Part shown: piece after piece, positions 44,333 to 61,700 of the stretch
Position numbering within the stretch: the stretch's first letter is position 1
Layout: each line of letters starts with the position of its first letter
Source of the DNA: Dimorphilus gyrociliatus
Taxonomy: Eukaryota > Annelida > Polychaeta > Dinophilidae
Reading direction: 5' to 3'
Length of the DNA stretch: 64,000 bases
Assembly (NCBI GenBank): GCA_904063045.1
Contig: CAJFCJ010000019.1
Location: 3,354,684-3,418,683, forward strand
The notes under the pieces: model-generated
The model's input: only the letters and a program-made list of their open reading frames with translations
The model's database searches: none
Told to the model about the DNA's origin: nothing
Translations under genes and position numbers: made by a program

Positions 44333-47112
44333 ATGTCTCACTATAACTTCAAAAAGATAACTGTAGTCCCTACAGCAAAGGTGAGTTTACATGGAAAAGC
44401 TATAAAGCCTGATAGCTAACTATAGATTCTTCTGTTGAATAAATTTTTGTTAGACTGAGGGCGATATATTAAACCATGTTTTTTAGCATGAGGAACTAAC
44501 TGGCTACTTCTATAATTTCAGGACTTTGTTGATATTGTCTTGTCAAAGACACAGAGAAAGACTCCCACAGTTATTCACAGGCATTATGCCATCGGTAGAA
44601 TTCGACAATTCTATATGCGAAAAATTAAATTTTCGCAGCAGAGTTTTCACGATAAACTTACTCAGATAATTACAGACTTTCCTAAACTGGATGTGAGTAG
44701 TTAGAATAGAGCAATGAATTTGGAGTGGTAATATATATTATTATTTCTTTCATTTCACAGGATATCCATCCTTTTTACGCGGATTTGATGAATGTTTTGT
44801 ATGACAAAGACCATTACAAACTTGCCCTTGGTCAAATAAATACTGCGAAACATTTAGTTGACAAGTAATTACCATTTTCAGAGTATAAAAACTCAATCCT
44901 TTTAAATTAATACTAAATATGGCCCTTATTTTAGTGTTGGGAAAGAATATGTTAGATTGTTAAAATACGCAGATTCTCTCTATCGATGCAAACAACTTAA
45001 GATAGCTGCCCTTGGAAGGTAGTTTTTTAAAATTATTTCTCAATTATTTTAAACTTACTCTATTTGTTAGAATGTGCACAATTATGAAGAAGCAAGGTCA
45101 GAGTTTGGCATATTTAGAACAAGTTCGACAGCATTTGGGCCGTTTACCATCGATTGATCCGAATACTAGGACCTTGATAATAACTGGCTTTCCAAATGTT
45201 GGAAAGAGCTCATTTATAAATAAAGTTAGTTGAAGATAATAGTTAAAGGAACCCCTAATATAATTTTTATATTGTAGGTAACTAGAGCAGATGTAGAAGT
45301 TCAGCCATATGCTTTCACAACTAAAGCATTATATGTTGGGCACATGGATTATAGATATTTACGTTGGCAAGTTGTGGACACCCCAGGAATATTGGATCAC
45401 CCATTAGAGGAAAGAAATACTATAGAAATGCAAGCGATTACGGCTATGGCCCATCTAAGATCAGCCGTTCTTTATGTTATGGATTTATCGGAACAATGCG
45501 GACATAACTTACATCAACAATTAGCACTTTTTGAAAATATTAAACCTCTTTTTGCAAACAAACCACTAATAATATGTGCTAATAAAATTGATGTTAAAAA
45601 AATAGAAGATTTAGGACCAGAAGAAAGCGCCATATTTAAAAAGTAAGATTAGGAAAAATGTTTTTATAATTTACATAGACATCTTTAATATTTCAGGTTT
45701 GAAGAAGATGGTATCCCCGTTGTTGAAATGTCAACTCTAACGGAAAAAGGTGTTATGGAAGTTAAAGAAAGAGCTTGTGATTTGCTTCTTACTGATCGAG
45801 TTGAAACCAAGTTAAAAGGAAGGAAAATGAACGACGTTATCAACAGATTGCATTTAGCTGTACCAAATAAAAGAGATAATGTATCTAGACCACCATGTAT
45901 ACCTGAAGGAATTTCGAAGAAGCCTTCTATGGAAACAGGAGAGGAAAAAATGAAAAAGAAGCTGGAAAGAGATTTAGAAGTTGAACTTGCAGAAGACTAT
46001 ATTCTCGATTTGCAAAGTTCGTATTTGAGGTCTGAAAAAAAGAGAAAACTTATTAAACTAATAATTTACCTACAGAGAACTATGATTTAAACAATGAGGA
46101 TGAAAAGTATGATGCTATTCCACAAATATGGCAGGGTCATAATATATCTGATTTCATTGATCCTGAAATAATGAAGGTAATAGTATTCTGATTTTTTCAT
46201 TGTAAGAAATATTTAAAAATGTTTTCAATAGAAATTAGAAGAATTAGAAAAGGAAGAAGAGTTAAGAGAAAAAGCTGGTCTCTATGATGACGATGAAAGT
46301 GAGGAAGATGAAGAAATGAAAGAAATCAGGCAAACTGCTAGAAAGTTAGTCATATTTTGCCATTATCTTTCTTATTAAATTCAAAATAATCTTTTAACAC
46401 AGAATCCGTGAAAAACGTAAAATTATAACCCTTGAATCAAGAGAGAAGCGTAAAATTGAAAAGCCAAGGTTGCCTAGAACAGCCAAAAAAATAGATACCG
46501 GGGACATTCAGAAAGAGCTAGGAGAATTAGGACTTGACATCGAAGATAATGACAAGGTACAATAGTAATTAAAGTATTTGTTTGTAAATGAGGCTTTTTA
46601 TTGCCCTGTGGTTTCTAAATCTTGTTTACTTTTGGCAAAATTTAGTTTTAAGATGGGCAAAGATAAGAACTAGACTTATTCCTAGATTCAATTTACATGG
46701 TTGCCTCTAGAGCCAAAATTTAGTAACACTAAAAATTTTTGTATTTTGCAGACACATTTGGGTAAAGAAAGATCCAGAAGTTTACAGAGGAAGGCTTTGA
46801 AGAGAAAGCGAGAAGCTTCTGTTGTAGAGGATAGAAGCAAGAGTCGTGCCCGAAGTGCATCCCGACAACCCAGAGATAAATCAGGACTCCGAGATGAAAG
46901 CGTAAGCCATATTTTATGAATCCTTTAAAGAATTTACTTTAAAAAATTAAATCTTACAGATGGTCAAGAAGGCTAGAACAATAGCAAAGAATGCGCAGAA
47001 GAAAATGAATCGTGAGGCGAGAAAGGGAGAAGGTGATCGTAAGATATTTGACTTGAAACCGAAACACTTGTTTGCCGGAAAAAGAAAGATGGGCAAAACA
47101 GATAGACGTTAA
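44333..47112 (+). CDS. GTPBP4: Nucleolar GTP-binding protein 1 (NOG1)
   Basis: About eleven exons on the plus strand, start [20 protein letters not shown], typical of NOG1. G-domain motifs: [14 protein letters not shown] (G1), [12 protein letters not shown] (G2), [16 protein letters not shown] (G3) and CANKIDVKK (G4). The central [20 protein letters not shown] arises by splicing GAT TTG CAA A|AG and matches human DYILDLQKYWDL. Then [33 protein letters not shown], and the end [20 protein letters not shown] with final KTDRR. NOG1 is needed for maturation of the 60S ribosomal subunit, inserting its C-terminus in the peptide exit tunnel. Length and motif order are those of the family. Confidence 0.97.
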
Positions 47113-47487
47113 TTGTTATATCTTATTTAAAAAAAAATATACAGTTATTATATACATTTATGCTGGAAATACGTTAACCCCCTTTGCTTTGCAATAATTT
47201 CCGTAAGTGTGTATATTAATTTTTACGAATAATTCGTGTACATACATATTCAAAGTTGATGAGCGAAATTTTTGAAACTTGTGAAAGTTGTTAGGTTAAG
47301 GAAATTCTTCAAAGGGGTTCTAAGTTCAACCGCAATATTGAAAACAACCCAAATTTCTGCTAATAATACAGTTACAAATATACTTCAAATGCTATTTGTT
47401 GATATATGTATTATATCTTATATATAATCTTTGATTTTTGTACATTATCATTAAAATTTCATAAATTACTTTATTTAGGTTCTCTTT
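47113..47487. other. Intergenic region between convergent GTPBP4 and EXOC5
   Basis: 375 bp holding the two 3' ends; nothing else recognised. Confidence 0.45.
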
Positions 47488-50400
47488 TCAACTACTTCTT
47501 ATAGATGAGATCTGAATATTTACGTCATCTTTAATAGATTTGTAATCCATTCTCAACTGAATAAAACTCATAATCGTATTTCTGTCCAAGTAATCCTGCA
47601 AACAACTTACTGATTAATATTAAGATCAGAGTGGAATTAATTATGGCTTACCAGTTCTAAGTTATCCTCAATCATGTCTTTAAAATGGAAAACTGGACAG
47701 AATAATAAATTGCAGAGGTGATACAGAGTAAGAAAGAGTTGATTAACAATAGAACTGTTGAACTTTTTAGAAGTTTCACTATACGATCTAACATCGCAAA
47801 GAAGCACCATAGAGCCCGTATTATCATATTGAAATTTCAATATGTGATCGTAAACAGTACTATGAAATTTTATTCCTAGCTCTTGGAGAGTTGCATAAAG
47901 ATTTTCACCGTCTAAGCATCTATTTATATCAGATATTTCTTTTTCCAAATAAGTTATCACTTTCTGACAAATCTGTAAAATATGGTTACAAACTTAATTG
48001 ATCCGAATTGAATATTTGATTAAATATTATTTACCGAAGTTGAAATAACGCTTGCGCCTAAATCGGCTCTAAAGTCTGTTTTCTTTTGCTCTAACAACAA
48101 ATTTTTTATCCAACCACAGATAGCATTTAAAGATTTTCTTATTCCACCCTCTAATTTTTTTTCAATAATTGATTTTATCTCTTTTCTTCTCCTGTCGCAT
48201 TCCTCATACGCTTTAAGATCATTTCGGACAACAGGTCCGACAGTCTCAGTGAAAAACTTTTCAAATAAGGTAAACATAGCATTTGTTTGGCTGACTATCA
48301 TAAAGAAATAAACTTGAGGTTGGACTTTTTGTTCACTTAGAGGAACAGTTTGAACGCCAAGGTCAACTGCATAAGCAATGTGTTCAACACAAAGCTGTTC
48401 AAGGAGAACATTAAAGAGTTTTGATACATGAAGAGCAACTTGATATGTAGATCCAGTTAGCTGAAATTCATAGATAATTACAATTACCTCTGATAAAAGT
48501 AATATTAGAAATAAAAACCAACAGTTTGGCATCGGGTGATGGCACTTTTCGTCTCTTGAATTAAACTCGCAGAAACGGTATCATCGAGAAATGTTTCTCC
48601 TCCATAATTTTCAAGTTTAAGACCGAAATCTAAGTTAGCTTTTGTACCAATCATTTCTTGAATATCACGGCGAAACTCAGATAAACTAATTTACAATTAA
48701 GTTATTTTTTCATTAGAACTATATACTGTACTAGTTTGAAGGTATAAATCTAAGATAGAACTTACCCTCCCGATGTAATAACCTTCTTTTGATGTCTTTT
48801 TTCTTCGTAAAATTTTCTATTAATATGAATGCATTTTTCTTTTAAATTTTCGATTTCTCTCCTATTCAAGAAAGAAGAGGATATAAATTTTGTTTATAAT
48901 TTATAAAATAACCTATAAAATAAGTAAATTATGTAAATATCTTACTCGGCGTAATCCCTTAAACTCAACGAAAATATTTTATTCGTTAATCGTACAAGGA
49001 GATTCGGATCGTTTGTTGGATTATAAATTGATAATTTTGCATTTAATGCTATAGTACTGTAAAATGAATTATTAATTAATTAATAATCAAAAATCGTTCT
49101 ATTATCTTACTTTGTATAAAATACTTTCAATTCTTCGAGATAGGCCATTGTTCCTTCTTTCTTACTATATTCTAATCTCTCATGAATATATGACTATTAG
49201 GAAAATATAAAAATTAGCATATAATTCCCATTCTAAGATAAAAGATTAAATAAATTACGTGTAATTTGTGTTCGTATAACTTTGCCAGAAATTTTGTCAT
49301 AACTGTATCGGAATTGGGAAATATAACATCAATCGCTTGTTCTTTCGTCCTTTCGCATAGTCTGGGTATTTGGTCGTAAATTCCAATACCCATTGGAATC
49401 TTTATAATTATACATTAATTAATATATTAATATATATCTATATATGTATGATAATATTAAAAATATAAGATTTTTACATTTAACATATGCGATATGAAGT
49501 TGTCGACGCATACTTGATAGTTCTGAAACAATTGGCGACAAATAAACAAATTGTTAGAATATTTAATAAACACTTTAAAGGGAAAATTTACCTTAAAATT
49601 ATATAGAACCTCTGCAACTTGACTCATTTCTTTAATTTTTCCGTTTACTTGATTATTTCTAAATCTTGCTAATAGGAATTTTTCCATTTCTTCGTATTTA
49701 TCTGTAAAAATAAGAGGAAAAACTTTCGGTAAATTCTCTCTAAATAACTAATTTTAAAACAAACCGTCTATTCTAGTTTTTGCATCTCTAAATCTGGAAA
49801 GATAAGCAACTAGGCAAAGTTTTTTTAAAGTGATATGAATGCTAACTTTTTTTCATTGGGTAATTCACTAGCTACCGAACTTAACTTTTGAATTATTTGA
49901 GCCTTTGAAATCCAATCTAAAGAGTCCGATGTAATCTATTTAATTATTAAAAGCTCAATTAAAAATAAACAGAACAAAAATGATTTAAAGTAGTACCTGG
50001 AAATTACTTTGTAACCCAATTAGAAAATCTCGAAAGTGTGTCATAGTATTCTTTGCTTCTACAACTCTTGTTCTAGGAGTATTTATACTTTCAAGCTGAT
50101 CACCAACGTGAACAACTTTTGTTGCTACAAACGAAATTTTGTCATCAAGCTTAGCTAACATATCAAACGATAGTTCATTAGCCTTTTGAAGCGCTAAAAT
50201 ACGATTGTGATGCTGTTTCTCCTCTTCTTTATAATCCTGCTCTAAAGATTCTATTTCTCTAGATACCTGTGTTAGAAAAATAAGTGTAAGACATCCCATT
50301 TCAAATGTAATTAGGTCCATTAAATTCCTCTTTTTTTTCTTAACTCACCACTTTATTTTTATCATTTAAATCTTTAATCATCTTTCGAAAGATCGAATGC

Positions 50401-50626
50401 AACTTCATGGGGTTGAATTTAGTCTTTTCCTCACTATCGACTGCAGCTCCTCCGACAGCCTTCCAGGCTAGACGTTCAACAAAATCATGAGCGTTGAATT
50501 CTGTCTGTTAAAAATGTGAGTCATTATCGCTCTTTGTATAATAAAAACTCTTGGAGAGAAACAGGAGTATTATATTTAAAAAGAGAATTTAAAATGCATT
50601 ACTTGATCAACTTCCTGTATCGACAT
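47488..50626 (-). CDS. EXOC5: Exocyst complex component 5 (SEC10)
   Basis: About fifteen short exons on the minus strand, start MSIQEVDQ at 50626. The N-terminal coiled-coil matches SEC10: FNAHDFVERLAWKAVGG, KISFVATKVVHVGDQLESIN and TPRTRVVEAKNTM, parallel to human YIERLVWRTPGG, HISYVATKVCHLGDQLEGVN and TPRQRAVEAQ. The C-terminal half has LLEQLCVEHIAYAVDLGV, LLLEQKKTDFRADL and LGIKFHSTVYDHILKFQYDN, and ends LRMDYKSIKDDVN near the stop at 47488. SEC10 is a subunit of the octameric exocyst tethering secretory vesicles to the plasma membrane, and matters for ciliogenesis. Individual exon borders in the middle were not all checked. Confidence 0.95.
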
Positions 50627-51084
50627 GATCTTTTTATGGCTTTGTTGATCTTAAATTTTTTTTCTTAATTTCTCATCCAGTAGTAGGTGTATTTATTACG
50701 GAAGTGTGCTTTGGACATTAAGAAATCAAGTTCGGAATTGTATTTGATATAAAAAACTGTAACTTTTTCAATAGTTAGAAGCGTTTCTGCTTCTGATATT
50801 ATTGCATATTCTTTATCATTGGATCTTAAATACAAATATATATTTAAAGTTGGAATTTCAATAGCGATTTTGCTTAAGTAAGTTATCTGAGTGATAATAC
50901 GTGTAATTATCTTGAAGAAACAACTTTGAAACGTAACAGTTAAATTTTAAGAAAGTACTTTTTAGTTGATTTAATATTAATTCAGTGGTTTATAAAATAT
51001 TTCATTGGTAATGTAGGGGAGAAAAGTCGGAAAATGTTTTAAAGTTAATCACTTGACCGGAGTACTTTATTTTTTAGATTAAAA
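50627..51084. promoter_or_regulatory. Head-to-head intergenic region EXOC5/SARS2
   Basis: 458 bp separate divergent start codons. No specific element assigned. Confidence 0.4.
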
Positions 51085-53302
<2,218 letters not shown>

Positions 53303-53423
53303 TTATTTGGCCTTTTAATGACAGATTCGTTTTTATTTCATTTTAAAACAGTCTGCAATGAACAATTGCGGTAAATGTACATGTCTTGTCAAAAATTCAG
53401 TTGTTTAAACATGAAATATTACA

Positions 53424-53886
53424 TCATTTTTCGCTAATATCAATTAAACCTTCGGACTTTAATTTTGTTATATCTTCACCTTTCTCTTTCATTAAATCTT
53501 CTATGTTTCTGTTTGTATTTTAATAGTATGAAATCAAATTCGCCAATTTTAACAATTACTTACATTTTTTTGTCTCTAAACCATCCTAAATTATCAGCAA
53601 TTAAGTGATTGTTATTACAACCTGGACATTTTATTATGACAACACCTTTTTCGTAAGATATTTTTGAGAAAGTCCTTGTTGTTCTTTGTTCACAAACTTT
53701 ACAAGTGAAAGTAATTGCCATTTGAGGAGATATTTTTCCAACTTTTGTGCTACAATATCGTTGAAAATCTCTGCGATGAATGGTGTTTGAAGGGTGTTTT
53801 AGTGTACTTAGTGGAACTTTAAGTCCATTTCGTAAAATAGGATTTATTTTTGTTGTTATCGCTAGCCTGAATCCTATCCTCCACAT
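53424..53886 (-). CDS. DNLZ: DNL-type zinc finger protein, mitochondrial HSP70 escort
   Basis: Two exons (53564-53886, 53424-53508) give 135 aa. An Arg-rich presequence-like N-terminus of about 50 residues precedes the zinc ribbon: FTCKVCEQRTTRTFSKISYE, VVIIKCPGCNNNHLIADNLG and WFRDKK, with CxxC...CxxC and the DNL motif (ADNLGWF). The C-terminus INIEDLMKEKGEDITKL matches DNLZ. DNLZ/Hep1 keeps mitochondrial Hsp70 (HSPA9) soluble and stimulates its ATPase. The intron splits an Ile codon (AT|A) and keeps frame. Confidence 0.95.
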
Positions 53887-54954
53887 GGTGCGAAATAAAA
53901 GTATTCAATGAAATCAACTTTCAATCTTCTCTTTAACATGTTCGCTCTAAACCGGGAGCAGGGAACCAGATAGTAGATAAAATTTGGCCTATATTAAAGT
54001 TCCATCTTAAAAGTTACTCTACCTTTTAATAGTTTTTTTCTATTACAATTTCCCAAAATTAGGAAGAAGAGAACTACCGAAAAATAAAGAAATAGCTTGA
54101 CAATAGGATTTATCTTGAAGAATCTTTGTTAGTTTATTTTTTAAAGAAAACAATATTGTAAGACATGACAAAAGAAAAAATACTATAAAAAAAGCGACAA
54201 TTGTAGTTAGTTTCTACTTTTTGACAATTAAATGTGACATATCGTACTGTAGGACAATGCAAAAAAAAAAGAACAGTAATGTCAAAAAGGACAATGAATA
54301 AAGAATAGAGAACTTATCGTATTTAGAGAGAGAGAGAGAGAGAAAGGGAGGGAAAGAATGAATACAATTGCAAATACTTTTTGTTTCTTTAAATGAACAA
54401 ATGAATTAAATATTTTGTTTTTGTTTACATTTCATAAGAAATAATTCAAAGAAATTTTCGTTGATCGTGGTCTGTTTCTTTCTGTTAAAAAAAATAAAAA
54501 AAGAAATATATATAAACAATTATTATAGGATTACTTTTCATACAAATCTTGAATCGTTCAATATTTGAAGTACTGAATAAGACATTTTATGAAATACACT
54601 AATTAAATATGCTCAGGCAGAAAAATCTCATGACTCTTAATTGTTTATTATTTAACCAAAAAGGAGTAAGATTTTTATTAAGGGTTATTGTTGAACTGTA
54701 CATTTAAACGTAACAAAACCTGAGGTAATAGGTTTCTTTTTTAAATACATAGCTCTCTTCTATATCTTTTGATACCATTGAAATTTTGAATAAAAATTCA
54801 AATCTTTTACTTTTTTGAACTGATAAGATTGATACGATAAAAGAGAGGAAGAAAATTGGATAGATAGTATATGAGATACAAGATAGGGAAAAAAACAAAT
54901 TAGTCATATTTCTCTTTGAGAAAATGATAAAAAGTAGATTTTTTCATTAGTTAT
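53887..54954. other. Intergenic region with (AG)n
   Basis: About 1.07 kb with no exon recognised. Includes the (AG)n tract at 54324-54343 and many A-rich runs. It contains the DNLZ promoter and the kinase gene 3' UTR. Confidence 0.45.
54324..54343. repeat. (AG)n microsatellite
   Basis: About ten AG units in tandem, read directly, followed by a purine-rich stretch. Confidence 0.85.
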
Positions 54955-57159
<2,205 letters not shown>

Positions 57160-57750
57160 ATTCTTTCAATAAATAGGTCAAATAAACGGGAAAAAATCAA
57201 ATACGCATATATATCGCTCTTTATCGTCGTCAAATCGATGCTGTTTTCGCAAGATATCGATTGTCGCCATCGGTCTGCACCCTAAATATGCTAATAAATC
57301 ACCGTACAGATTTTTTAGTGGACGAAATAAGCGCACGTTTACGATAAATGTTTGCATAAGGCCCACCGCCATAAAATGTATGTTTAGTTAAAGATCGAAC
57401 GGCAAAGTACTGTGGTATGCCCAACTTTTTTTTGTTAGGCATTAGACAGCTACTGATCCTATTATGTGACAACGTCAAAACAAATTGACAGACTCTCATT
57501 CCATGAATGGTACATCTATTACCTAATATATATGTCTTCACTTTCATTGAATCAACTTAGCGTTAAAGAATAAATGACAGTCAATTAAAAATTAGAATAT
57601 AATAATATAACAATTTTCAAACTAGGAATAGTTTTTTATCGATAGGTTGATATGGTAATTTCAATTGGTTGAATAGCGCTAGCTATTCAACAAACGGAAG
57701 AAAAACTAAACGCTGGCGTCACTTTCATTCGTTTACTGACTTCTGTGATA
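57160..57750. promoter_or_regulatory. Head-to-head region HUNK-like kinase / lectin gene
   Basis: 591 bp between divergent start codons. Overlapping short minus-strand open frames at 57178-57547 show no family features and may be 5' UTR. Confidence 0.4.
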
Positions 57751-58648
57751 ATGTCATTGCTTATATTGCAGTTGAGTGCAGTGTTTTTTTTATCGGCAAC
57801 AGGTTTTTATTAAATTCATTCTATTAGAAATATAAATTTTACTTTCTTTTTCTTATTTATTGAAATTTTATATCGTTTTCGTATCTTTTCGACACTTTTG
57901 AGTTCAACTTGTTATTTACTTTAATTCTTAAACAATTTGACATACACTTACCTCACGAATTCTTTTACTTTTAACTCTATCTTTTGAATAACTCATCTAT
58001 TTACTTAATTCTCCAAAAAAAAAGTAGACCAAAGTCGAAGAAATTTCCAATAAATGAAAATGCGTTATAGATTTAAATTTATATTAATATATACAAAAAG
58101 ATCATGGAAATTGTTTCAAGTAGAAAGCACTTAATATTTTAATTTAAAAGAAAGAATAAAAAGCCTCTTAATTGATTTTTTAAGAGGGTAGAAAAAGTAA
58201 ATAATAGAAATTTATAGCTAATAACATGAACAATCACTCCGATTGACTTTGAAGAGTGTTCACAGCGTTACAAGTGTATCAGAAATCGACGTACAATGGA
58301 AATAGCGGCGAATTAGCTCTTGACGACGATCCCATATCGTGCGCCGAAACGGGATACGATTTGGGTGCGTGGTGGAAACTTGACTTGGGAGAAGTACGTA
58401 CAATAAAAGGTGTAAAGATTTTTGGCACTGCGGCTTCATTTCAAGTTAGAGTTGGAAATAAGACTGAATTATTGACTCACCAAGGAGGTTTTGAAAGAAA
58501 TCCACTTTGTTTCTTTCACAACGGTATACGAAGAGAAAGTATAAATGTTCGATGTGACAGAGAAAGAATTGGACAAATCTTAAGTGTACACGTTGTCGAT
58601 CCACTTAAGATTTCTAAACTTCAACTCTGTGATCTAGAGTATTATTAA
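57751..58648 (+). CDS. Secreted fucolectin-like (F5/8-type) domain protein
   Basis: The main exon (58257-58648) encodes one fucolectin-type jelly-roll domain: LALDDDPISCAETGYDLGAW, WKLDLGEVRTIKGVKIFG, FQVRVGNKTELL, CFFHNG, INVRCDRERIGQILSVHV and a final LQLCDLEYY. The pattern (WW.LDLG, VRVG, C..., C) is that of the eel-fucolectin/tachylectin-4 family. There is no ATG in frame in this exon. A 52-nt exon at 57751-57802 encodes MSLLILQLSAVFFLSAT, a textbook signal peptide, and splices in frame (ACA G|TG), giving 147 aa. The intron of 454 nt is inferred. Such lectins bind fucose on glycoconjugates and often act in innate recognition; sugar specificity is not shown here. Confidence 0.75.
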
Positions 58649-58778
58649 TTTACTGTTTTTTTCTTTTCTTCGAATAAAACAGAACGCGTACAAGTATTTA
58701 ACTCTTTTAAATATTTACCCATGTCAATGAAGTAGACATGCAGTTGTACAAAGACCTACTTTCCAGTTCAAGTAACCC

Positions 58779-61700
58779 TTAATAATTATTTAAGGCCTGA
58801 GGTTGTTGACTTAAAAACAAAATCAATAATCTACGCATATAAAACACCTTACCTCTGACATAATAAGAGGGACACATATGCCGGATGGGGCGTTTTAACC
58901 GGCAACTCTATAAGCGATTTACTCCAAGTTTGTGAAGCAATAGTATCTCTGACATCAAATATAGACTCAGGTAGAGTTACTGGAACACACTCGGAAATGA
59001 CATCATCTACGAGGTAATTAAAAGAAACACTATTTTGAACATGTCTATAAACGTTTTTCACCTACGTCTTTGACTATATAGATGACCAATAGTCTGCATA
59101 TCTTCCTTCCAATCACCGCTTTCAAGCATATTTACATACCGAGCAACGTTAAGTTCCTGAACCTAATATATTTTTTGTTTTAAAAGAAATTAGCCAATAA
59201 ATTCAACAAAACAAACAATAAATCATACTTCTAATTGAAAAAATTCATCGCTTTTTTCCAATGGTATTGATATTTCAGAGCCAAACACTGTTTTTAAAAT
59301 TCCCATTGTCAATCCTATAAAATGAAAATAAGACTTTAAATTACATTAAAATTCTACATTAATTATCTATTAAAATATATAATTTTACCTGGCCAATCAT
59401 TCTGAATAAGAGACCATTTCTTCCAATAAGAATCAATTTCTTCAGATGTATTCAGTAATTTATAAATTCGAGATTCTACAAATTGTTCAATCAAACGACT
59501 AGATGCATCAACTGCAATCTTTAAAACATTTAAAAAAACTTTACAGATATAGAAATAGGTATATTTTATTTTAATTTATACCGTTAATTCTTTTACTGGT
59601 AATCTGATATTCATTGATGAATTCATAACAGAAAGCTTTGATTGTTGCCTTGAAAAGAAAACATGTATTTTTTTAAAAAGATGCAAAGAAAGCAAATCTA
59701 TTGATACAAACTCCCTATAAATTGAATCCAATTTTGAATGTAAATCTCTGTTTTCTTTCCTTATGAAACTGTATACCCCATTTGGTGATTCTTTTATTGA
59801 GCAATCGAAAGGAGCCAACAAATCTCCAAAATAATTCCTTGTAAACAAAATTCTATTAATGCAGCATCAATGGAATAAGGATAAAACACCATTACCTGTA
59901 AGCTTGTAAAGGTATATCGATTACTTTTCGAACATTATCTCTCCAAATGTTTAATTCAACTTTTTCAAGAAATGATTCAACTCCCATTAATACTTGTTCA
60001 GGTTTAATCTGAAAGATTAAGATGTTATTACTATTCAGTATTATTCAAATGAACTATATCATTTGTTTTAGTAACCTGATAAAAGAAATTGGACACGAGA
60101 CCTGGTCCAGATATTCTTTTAGCTATCCACGAATTAGATGATGGAATTCTTCCTCTCCATTTGATCATTAGATAAAATAAAGAAGCATCCCAGACAGTCC
60201 TTATACAAAATTGGAAGCTATACCCTATTTGATTTGAAATTTATATTGATTGAAAAGTATTAGTTCATAGTTTTAAATACTTACATAGAATAATACACAG
60301 CGATGCAAAGGGAAAGAAAACTGTGACACTAAGTATTATCAATAGTATTTGGCAAATTCCTCTTAGAAGTAATCTCCAGATAATTATGTTAAGGAAAAAG
60401 TATGATAACTTCTTGTAAAATGCTACGTGTCTATCTGAAAGTATTCACAATTTATTAAATTTCTCGCTGGAGATTTATACGAAATTTACTTGGATGATCG
60501 ATATCGTATATAGCTACACAAAAAAAATGCCATAATACTGTTAAAACCGGAACCCAGAGAGGAACAAAAATTGCCAGAATCAAACTCCCTAGAGTTGATA
60601 AAATACAAATAAGAGGGACTGTTAAAAACAGGAGAAAAGTGCCAAGAGCCCCTTTAATTCCGTAATTCCAAATTCTGTTAAAAGGTCTTTGAACATTCTT
60701 TTCAATAAACGCTACAAAAAAGAAAAAACAAGTAATTTTATATAAATAATATATAAATTCACTATTGTAAACCTGTATCATCTTGAAGTTCAAAATTTTC
60801 AACAGATCGGAAAACGTGACGCCACAATTTGAACATTCTAGACATTAGTGTTTGCGTCGGTGAAGAATCTCTTTTAAGAGTTCCCTAAAATTTATTACTA
60901 TTAGTTTAAGCAAATTAAAAACATAACACATTAATAAATACAGTTTCTCCATTCAATACCCATTTTGGGTAGAATTTCTTCCATAAAACTAAAGCTGTAA
61001 TACTAACGGGACTAAAAAATGGTATGGCGATCTAAAATCAAAATGATTGCATTATGTTTTTTAAAAAAAAAATTGAACAAAAGGGATAAAAACTTACACC
61101 AAAATAGAAAAAACAATTGGACATGTGTATACATATTCTAGCCAATATTAACCATAATCTCCAAAACGGATATTTAGTATGAATCTTGCAATTTTGAGAT
61201 TTTTCCGTTGAAAAATATTCATATGACTTTTTCTATTTCGATTAAAGTAAATTAAGTTCAGAGAATTTTACTACGAAACTAACCTTTGGATGTGATGAAT
61301 TCTTAGTTGGTTTCATTGTTATGGGACTCGCTTCAATAATTGTTTCTACGACCTCTCTTTGTTCACTTTCCTGGTTGTACTTATAGACAATATAATTCTG
61401 AGGGTTCCATATTTTCTTGTTAATATAAAATGTTCTCTCAGGTTCCCATGGTTGACTTTTTGTAAATTCTTGACTAATTATCTCTTTTCTCTAAAAAATA
61501 TGGAGTAATTTATATAGTCTTCTTATCTACAGAACAGCAAATCTTACCGTTTTCTTGAAGATATAATCTCTTTGTAGGAAATATGCACTTTGATTTAGAT
61601 TATTTCTCTTCAATTCAGTCACACATTTCTCATAAGTAGGCCATTTGTTTTCCTCATAAAAGTTCTCCTAAATGTAAATCTTGTTAGTTATATGGTAATT

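Noticed and set aside
57178-57547. Overlapping minus-strand frames (64 and 82 codons) upstream of the kinase.
   Set aside because: No domain, low Met/Trp context and position directly 5' of the kinase ATG; probably UTR or promoter.
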